NCBI GenBank assembly: GCA_964564325.1
Contig: CAZMBD010000016.1
Span: forward strand, 1 to 28,142
Direction of reading: 5' to 3'
From: JAAZMA01 sp964564325
GTDB taxonomy: Bacteria > Bacillota > Clostridia > Tissierellales > Tepidimicrobiaceae
DNA: 28,142 bases
Both the position numbers and the translations under genes were made by a program. Below are positions 24,262 to 28,142 of the stretch, one piece after another (within the stretch, counting starts at the first letter, position 1; every line of letters starts with the position of its first letter). The notes under the pieces are model-generated. The model saw only the letters and a program-made list of their open reading frames with translations. It did not search any database and was not told the DNA's origin.

Positions 24262-24302
24262 CTTACAATTTGGGGGACAGTCCCCCAAATTGTAAGTTAT
24301 TT
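24256..24302. repeat. 47-base perfect hairpin, copy A
   Basis: Arms of 23 bases (24256-24278 and 24280-24302) pair perfectly around a single A. The outer part, AAATAACTTACAATTT, and the inner GGGAC are shared with 28031-28077. The differing pairs are compensated on both sides. It overlaps the DJ-1 stop codon and may act as terminator, but its repetition suggests a REP-like element. Confidence 0.9.
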
Positions 24303-24329
24303 GTTTTATATTTAACAAAGGAGGCAGCC

Positions 24330-24938
24330 ATGAAATTAGACAGAAAATTTTATAGTAGAGATACTTTAATCTTAGCTAAAGATTTATTAGGTAAAATCAT
24401 AGTACATAATACTGGTTCTACAATATTAAAAGGGAAAATAGTAGAAACAGAAGCCTATTTAGGGGTAATAGACAAGGCAGCCCATACCTATGGTGGGAAG
24501 AAAACCAAAAGGGTAATGCCTATGTATGGTATGCCAGGAACAGCTTATGTATATTTAATATATGGAATGTATTATTGCTTAAATATAGTAGCAAAGGAGG
24601 AAGGAGTGCCAGAGGCAGTTCTCATAAGGGGAATTGAGCCTATAGAAGGTATAGATCAAATGGCTATAAACCGTTTTGGAAAAGTTTATGCTGAATTGTC
24701 AAATTATCAGAAAAAGAACTTATCCAATGGTCCAGGGAAATTATGTATAGCATTAAATATAGATAAAAGTCATAATGAAGAAGATTTATGTGGTGATAGA
24801 TTATATTTAGAATCAGGGAAAGAGGAAGGCTTTGAAATAGTTGAAACCACTAGAATAGGCATAGATTATGCAGAGGAGGCTAAGGATTGGCCTTGTAGAT
24901 TTTATATTAAGGGAAATTCCCATGTATCTAAATTGTAA
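24330..24938 (+). CDS. DNA-3-methyladenine glycosylase (AAG/MPG type)
   Basis: This 202-residue base-excision repair enzyme removes alkylated purines such as 3-methyladenine. It matches the AAG family along its length: FYSRDTLILAKDLLGK, VETEAYLG (38-45) with the catalytic Glu region, AAHTYGGKKTKR, GTAYVYLIYGMYYCLNIV, LIRGIEPIEG and NGPGKLCIAL. The ATG at 24330 is preceded by AAAGGAGGCAGCC and gives the family's normal N-terminus. A longer frame from 24270 would begin inside the upstream hairpin and has no ribosome site. It follows the DJ-1 gene by 68 bases and may be in the same stress-related unit if the hairpin is leaky. Confidence 0.93.
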   Translation: MKLDRKFYSRDTLILAKDLLGKIIVHNTGSTILKGKIVETEAYLGVIDKAAHTYGGKKTKRVMPMYGMPGTAYVYLIYGMYYCLNIVAKEEGVPEAVLIRGIEPIEGIDQMAINRFGKVYAELSNYQKKNLSNGPGKLCIALNIDKSHNEEDLCGDRLYLESGKEEGFEIVETTRIGIDYAEEAKDWPCRFYIKGNSHVSKL

Positions 24939-24949
24939 CCTTATTGTTA

Positions 24950-24978
24950 TTGCAAATTGTGTGTATATTTAGTATTAT
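24950..24978 (+). promoter_or_regulatory. Promoter of the LCP-fni unit
   Basis: TTGCAA (24950-24955) and TATTAT (24973-24978) are 17 bases apart and lie 34 bases before the LCP ATG. Confidence 0.7.
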
Positions 24979-25012
24979 TTATCTATAGGTCAATTTATTG
25001 GAGGTAAAAAAT

Positions 25013-25963
25013 ATGAAAAAGAAATTTTGGGCTACATTTTTAATAGCATTAGTAGCCTTTTCTGCAATTTTCGCTGGAATTGGCAAATATGTATTTAAAG
25101 AGGATAATACTGCAATATCTGCAGGCGAAAATGAGGAAATAGAAGAGGAATTGAAAGATTCAGATGAAATATTAGTCCTACTTATGGGTATAGATGATAA
25201 TGATTATGAAGGTGGAGTAGAGAAAACCAAAAGAATGAAAATAGAAGGGGAAAATAGGCATAAGCCAACAGGCCTTAGATCAGACACAATGGTACTTGGT
25301 AAATATAATTTTAGTACTGGAGAGATTACTCTATTATCTATTCCTAGAGACACTAGAACTGCTATAAGGGGGAGAAAAAATCCAGAAAGAATAAATCATG
25401 CCCATTCTTATGGTGGACCATATTTGGCTATGCAAGCTGTTAAGGACTTATTAGGTGTAGATTTAAAATATTATATAACTGTGGATTATTTAGCTGTAGA
25501 AAAAATGGTAGAAGCTGTTGGTGGAGTGCCAATAGATGTACCTGTGAAAATGCGTCATCCAGATCCATATATCCATTTAGATCCAGGTCCACAGACATTA
25601 GACGGAGAAAAGGCTTTAATGTATTTAAGATTTAGATCTTATCCCGGAGGAGATATAGGAAGAGTAGCAGCTCAACAAGTTTTCATGAAACAATTTTTAA
25701 AGGAAGTTTTAAAGCCAAAAAATGTACTAGCTCTACCTAAAATGGTAAAAGTTTATTATGATTATGTAGATACAAATATACCTTTATCTATAATAGGGAA
25801 GGGAGCCTTATCAGCTAATAAAATAAATTTAGAAGATATGAAGGTAGTTACTTTACCAGGTGATGGGGAATATATAGGTAAGATTTCTTATTATATATAT
25901 GATGAATTTGAAATGAATAAATTAGTTAGGGAATTATTTGGAGACTTTTTATTAGGAGAATAG
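25013..25963 (+). CDS. LytR-CpsA-Psr (LCP) family cell-wall glycopolymer ligase
   Basis: This 316-residue type II membrane protein has one N-terminal helix (residues 5-27) and an extracellular LCP domain. LCP enzymes move lipid-linked glycopolymers such as teichoic acids onto peptidoglycan. The domain shows LLMGIDDND (56-64), the conserved RSDTMVL (89-95), SIPRDTR (109-115) with its catalytic Arg and Asp, the helix around SYGGPYLAM, VGGVPIDV and YLRFRS with the later Arg residues. The ATG at 25013 follows TTGGAGGTAAAAAAT. An upstream TTG start would add five residues overlapping the ribosome site. It is eight bases from fni, so the two are probably cotranscribed. Confidence 0.93.
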   Translation: MKKKFWATFLIALVAFSAIFAGIGKYVFKEDNTAISAGENEEIEEELKDSDEILVLLMGIDDNDYEGGVEKTKRMKIEGENRHKPTGLRSDTMVLGKYNFSTGEITLLSIPRDTRTAIRGRKNPERINHAHSYGGPYLAMQAVKDLLGVDLKYYITVDYLAVEKMVEAVGGVPIDVPVKMRHPDPYIHLDPGPQTLDGEKALMYLRFRSYPGGDIGRVAAQQVFMKQFLKEVLKPKNVLALPKMVKVYYDYVDTNIPLSIIGKGALSANKINLEDMKVVTLPGDGEYIGKISYYIYDEFEMNKLVRELFGDFLLGE

Positions 25964-25971
25964 GGGAGTTT

Positions 25972-26997
25972 ATGAGTAAAGATATATTTAGAAAAGATAG
26001 AAAAAAGCAACATATAGAAGAATATTTAAAATCTAGTTATAAAAATAGTACTATGTTTCAAGATATATATATAGAACATAATTCTCTTCCAGAATTAAAT
26101 TTAGATGAAATAGATACTAAAGTAGAATTTTTGGGGAAAAATGTGGATTATCCCTTAATGATAAATGCTATTACTGGAGGGACAGAATTTTCCTGGGAAA
26201 TAAATAGAGATTTATCGAATTTTTCAAAAAAATATAATATTCCCATAGCTGTAGGTTCTCAAACTATAGCCTTAAAAGATACTAATAGTCATGATTCTTT
26301 TAAAATTGTAAGAGAAACCATTGGAGAAAATGGAGTAGTTATAGCTAATTTAAATTCCCATGCTAGTGTAGAGGATGCAAAATTTGTTATAGATTTAATA
26401 GATGCAGATGCAATTCAACTTCATTTAAACCCAGCACAGGAGCTGGTAATGAAAGAAGGAGATAGGAATTTTAGGGGAATATTAGATAATATAGAGGAAA
26501 TTGTATCTAATATAGAAAAGCCTGTTATTGTAAAGGAAGTAGGATTTGGAATTTCAAAAGATGTGGCAGAAAGATTATATAATATTGGAGTAAAATATAT
26601 AGATATATCAGGTGCAGGTGGTACGAATTTTATAGAAATAGAAGATAGAAGAAATGATGAGATGGATTTTAGAGATATGTATTCTTGGGGTATACCTACT
26701 GCATTATCTTTAATTCAATGTAGAAGCATAGACGGGAATATCAATATTATTTCCTCAGGTGGAATAAAAACTAGTTTAGATATAATAAAATCTTTAATTA
26801 TAGGAGCAGATATTGTAGGTATATCTGGAGCCATATTAAAACATTTAGTTGAAGATGGGATTGTAGAAACAGATAAGTATATTTATGAGTTAATATATAA
26901 GCTGAAAATTTTAATGTTATTAACTGGGAACCGAACTATAGAGGAATTAAAAAATACTCCTTACAAAGTAATGGGTGAATTAAAAGATTTGATTTAA
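25972..26997 (+). CDS. fni: Isopentenyl-diphosphate delta-isomerase, type 2
   Basis: This 341-residue FMN enzyme interconverts isopentenyl and dimethylallyl diphosphate. It matches the type 2 family: early RKDRKKQHIEEYL, NAITGGTE (53-60) with substrate/FMN contacts, AVGSQ, the diagnostic QLHLNPAQE segment, VKEVGFGIS, DISGAGGTNF and the C-terminal phosphate-binding GGIKTSLDIIKSLIIGAD with GISGAIL. The length is usual. It is cytosolic and balances isoprenoid precursors, including those for the undecaprenyl lipid that the upstream LCP enzyme's substrates sit on. The ATG follows AGGGGAG. A terminator follows. Confidence 0.95.
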   Translation: MSKDIFRKDRKKQHIEEYLKSSYKNSTMFQDIYIEHNSLPELNLDEIDTKVEFLGKNVDYPLMINAITGGTEFSWEINRDLSNFSKKYNIPIAVGSQTIALKDTNSHDSFKIVRETIGENGVVIANLNSHASVEDAKFVIDLIDADAIQLHLNPAQELVMKEGDRNFRGILDNIEEIVSNIEKPVIVKEVGFGISKDVAERLYNIGVKYIDISGAGGTNFIEIEDRRNDEMDFRDMYSWGIPTALSLIQCRSIDGNINIISSGGIKTSLDIIKSLIIGADIVGISGAILKHLVEDGIVETDKYIYELIYKLKILMLLTGNRTIEELKNTPYKVMGELKDLI

Positions 26998-27000
26998 TTG

Positions 27001-27024
27001 GCAGGCTGCAATAGCCTGCTTTTT
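27001..27024 (+). terminator. Intrinsic terminator after fni
   Basis: GCAGGCT pairs with AGCCTGC around GCAAT and is followed by five T residues. Confidence 0.92.
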
Positions 27025-27044
27025 GTTAGAAAGGAGGCATATAT

Positions 27045-28028
27045 ATGAAAAATAAGATTTTAAAGATATTAAAGGAAAACTCCCAAGATTTCATTTCAGG
27101 AGAAAATATTAGTGAAAAGTTTAATGTTACTCGTTCAGCAGTATGGAAACATATAAATACATTAAAAGAAGAAGGTTATGAAATTGAATCACAGTCTAGA
27201 AAAGGATATAGATTAATATCTAGTCCAGATGTACTTACACTTCCAGAAATAGAAAAATATTTAAATACAGATTTTATTGGCAGAGATATTTACTATTTTG
27301 AAAGTCTGTCTTCTACAAATATTAAAGCCAAAGAAATAGCCATGGATGTATTAGAAGGTACTATAGTTATAGCAGAAGAACAAACCAAGGGGAAAGGTAG
27401 ACTTGGCAGAGATTGGACTTCTCCTAAAGGAAAAGGTATATGGATGAGCATTATATTAAAACCAAAAGTAGACCCTACTGAAGTAGCTAAAATAACTTTA
27501 TTAGGTGCAGCAGCTGTTCAACAAGCTTTAAAGGATATAAATATTGATTCCCAAATAAAATGGCCCAATGATATAATAGTTCAAAACAAAAAGGTTTGTG
27601 GCATACTTACAGAAATGAGTTGCGAATTAAATAGAATCAATTATTGTATAATGGGAATAGGTATAAATGTAAACTTAGATAAGAAAGATTTTCAAGGAGA
27701 ACTAGAAAACAAGGCCATATCCCTTAAAACTGTTATGGGAAAAGAAATAGACAGAAAATTACTCTTAGGAAATGTCTTGAATGAATTTGAAAAATTATAT
27801 ATTCCCTTTAGAGAAACAGGAAATATATCTCAAGCCATAGAAATATCTCGGGAAAACTCCATATTAATAGGAAAAGAAGTTCGAATAATAAAAGGAGAAG
27901 ACGAAAGAATAGGAAGAGCCATTGATATAGATGATGAAGGACGGTTAATTGTAGAATTTGAAAATGGCAATACAGAAGCTATATTTTCAGGAGAAGTATC
28001 CGTAAGAGGAACAAATGGATATATTTAA
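27045..28028 (+). CDS. birA: Bifunctional biotin-protein ligase / biotin repressor BirA
   Basis: This 327-residue protein attaches biotin to carboxylase carrier proteins and, in its biotinyl-AMP state, represses biotin genes. An N-terminal winged helix-turn-helix (18-58) contains FNVTRSAVWKHINTLKEEGY and SRKGYRL. The ligase domain has SSTN (89-92), the adenylate-binding GKGRLGRDW (116-124), KWPND (172-176) and KVCGILTE. The C-terminal SH3-like domain ends the protein (ISRENSILIGKEVRI onward). It is thus the regulatory type, not the short ligase-only form. The ATG follows AAAGGAGGCATATAT. No biotin operator is visible in the 47-base gap after fni. Confidence 0.95.
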   Translation: MKNKILKILKENSQDFISGENISEKFNVTRSAVWKHINTLKEEGYEIESQSRKGYRLISSPDVLTLPEIEKYLNTDFIGRDIYYFESLSSTNIKAKEIAMDVLEGTIVIAEEQTKGKGRLGRDWTSPKGKGIWMSIILKPKVDPTEVAKITLLGAAAVQQALKDINIDSQIKWPNDIIVQNKKVCGILTEMSCELNRINYCIMGIGINVNLDKKDFQGELENKAISLKTVMGKEIDRKLLLGNVLNEFEKLYIPFRETGNISQAIEISRENSILIGKEVRIIKGEDERIGRAIDIDDEGRLIVEFENGNTEAIFSGEVSVRGTNGYI

Positions 28029-28030
28029 TA

Positions 28031-28077
28031 AAATAACTTACAATTTTAGGGACTGTCCCTAAAATTGTAAGTTATTT
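28031..28077. repeat. 47-base perfect hairpin, copy B
   Basis: Arms of 23 bases (28031-28053 and 28055-28077) pair perfectly around a single T, two bases after the birA stop. Compared with 24256-24302, the two bases TA replace GG on one arm and TA replaces CC on the other, so pairing is kept. Confidence 0.9.
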
Positions 28078-28142
28078 ATTCTGCTAGTTAGGTCAGTTTA
28101 CAAGGAACTACACGCAGACCGTGAAACGGGCTGCTGACAACA
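28078..28142. other. Unassigned, GC-richer window edge
   Basis: The last 53 or so bases are about half GC, well above the surroundings, with no reading frame or recognised motif. They may be the start of a structured RNA or an element that continues outside the window. Confidence 0.3.

Overview
The window is AT-rich DNA with strong Shine-Dalgarno sites, small intergenic gaps and genes typical of anaerobic low-GC Firmicutes: a giant fused 2-hydroxyacyl-CoA dehydratase activase, a type 2 IPP isomerase, an LCP protein, and multi-LysM proteins of the kind found in spore formers. A clostridial or Tissierellales-like host is the best guess. No ribosomal marker is present to confirm it.

Bases 1-12,457 are accessory DNA. 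An ABC-2 exporter pair (30-1726) comes first. Next is a scar made of a Crp/Fnr-type fragment and an orphan ferredoxin-like tail, then an M50 (site-2-protease-like) membrane protein on the minus strand. Facing away from it is a class II lanthipeptide operon: two precursor genes with double-glycine leaders, a LanM synthetase, an iron-sulfur flavoprotein-like reductase, and a C39-peptidase ABC exporter (LanT). After lanT come a truncated, frameshifted IS256-type transposase remnant and a broken permease. Then the segment 'ferredoxin-like tail + terminator + M50 gene + divergent promoter + start of lanA' appears a second time. The two copies (1933-3586 and 10850-12457) are long direct repeats about 8.9 kb apart that bracket the whole operon. 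The noncoding parts of the repeats are almost identical, while the middle of the M50 gene has diverged strongly. The second lanA copy is dead.

Bases 12,583-14,733 hold a secreted protein with a DRGH motif like that of DNA/RNA non-specific endonucleases, followed by a WG-repeat surface protein. Bases 14,876-16,422 hold two tandem four-LysM proteins that share an upstream dyad motif. A tRNA-Val(GAC) follows, and after it the region is housekeeping-like: the 1423-residue activase, an aldehyde dehydrogenase on the minus strand, an unknown lipoprotein, a DJ-1/PfpI protein, a 3-methyladenine DNA glycosylase, an LCP ligase, Fni and BirA. Two 47-base perfect hairpins with compensatory changes follow the DJ-1 and birA stop codons.

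The most interesting system is the lanthipeptide cluster. Both core peptides are rich in Ser/Thr (13 and 10) but have only two and one Cys, so most dehydrated residues could not become thioether rings. The operon also carries a flavoprotein with a CX2CX2CX5C cluster motif. Together these suggest a low-ring lanthipeptide whose dehydroamino acids may be reduced by an unusual enzyme. The paired, locally diversified M50 proteins are candidates for processing or self-protection. These roles are inferences from sequence and context.
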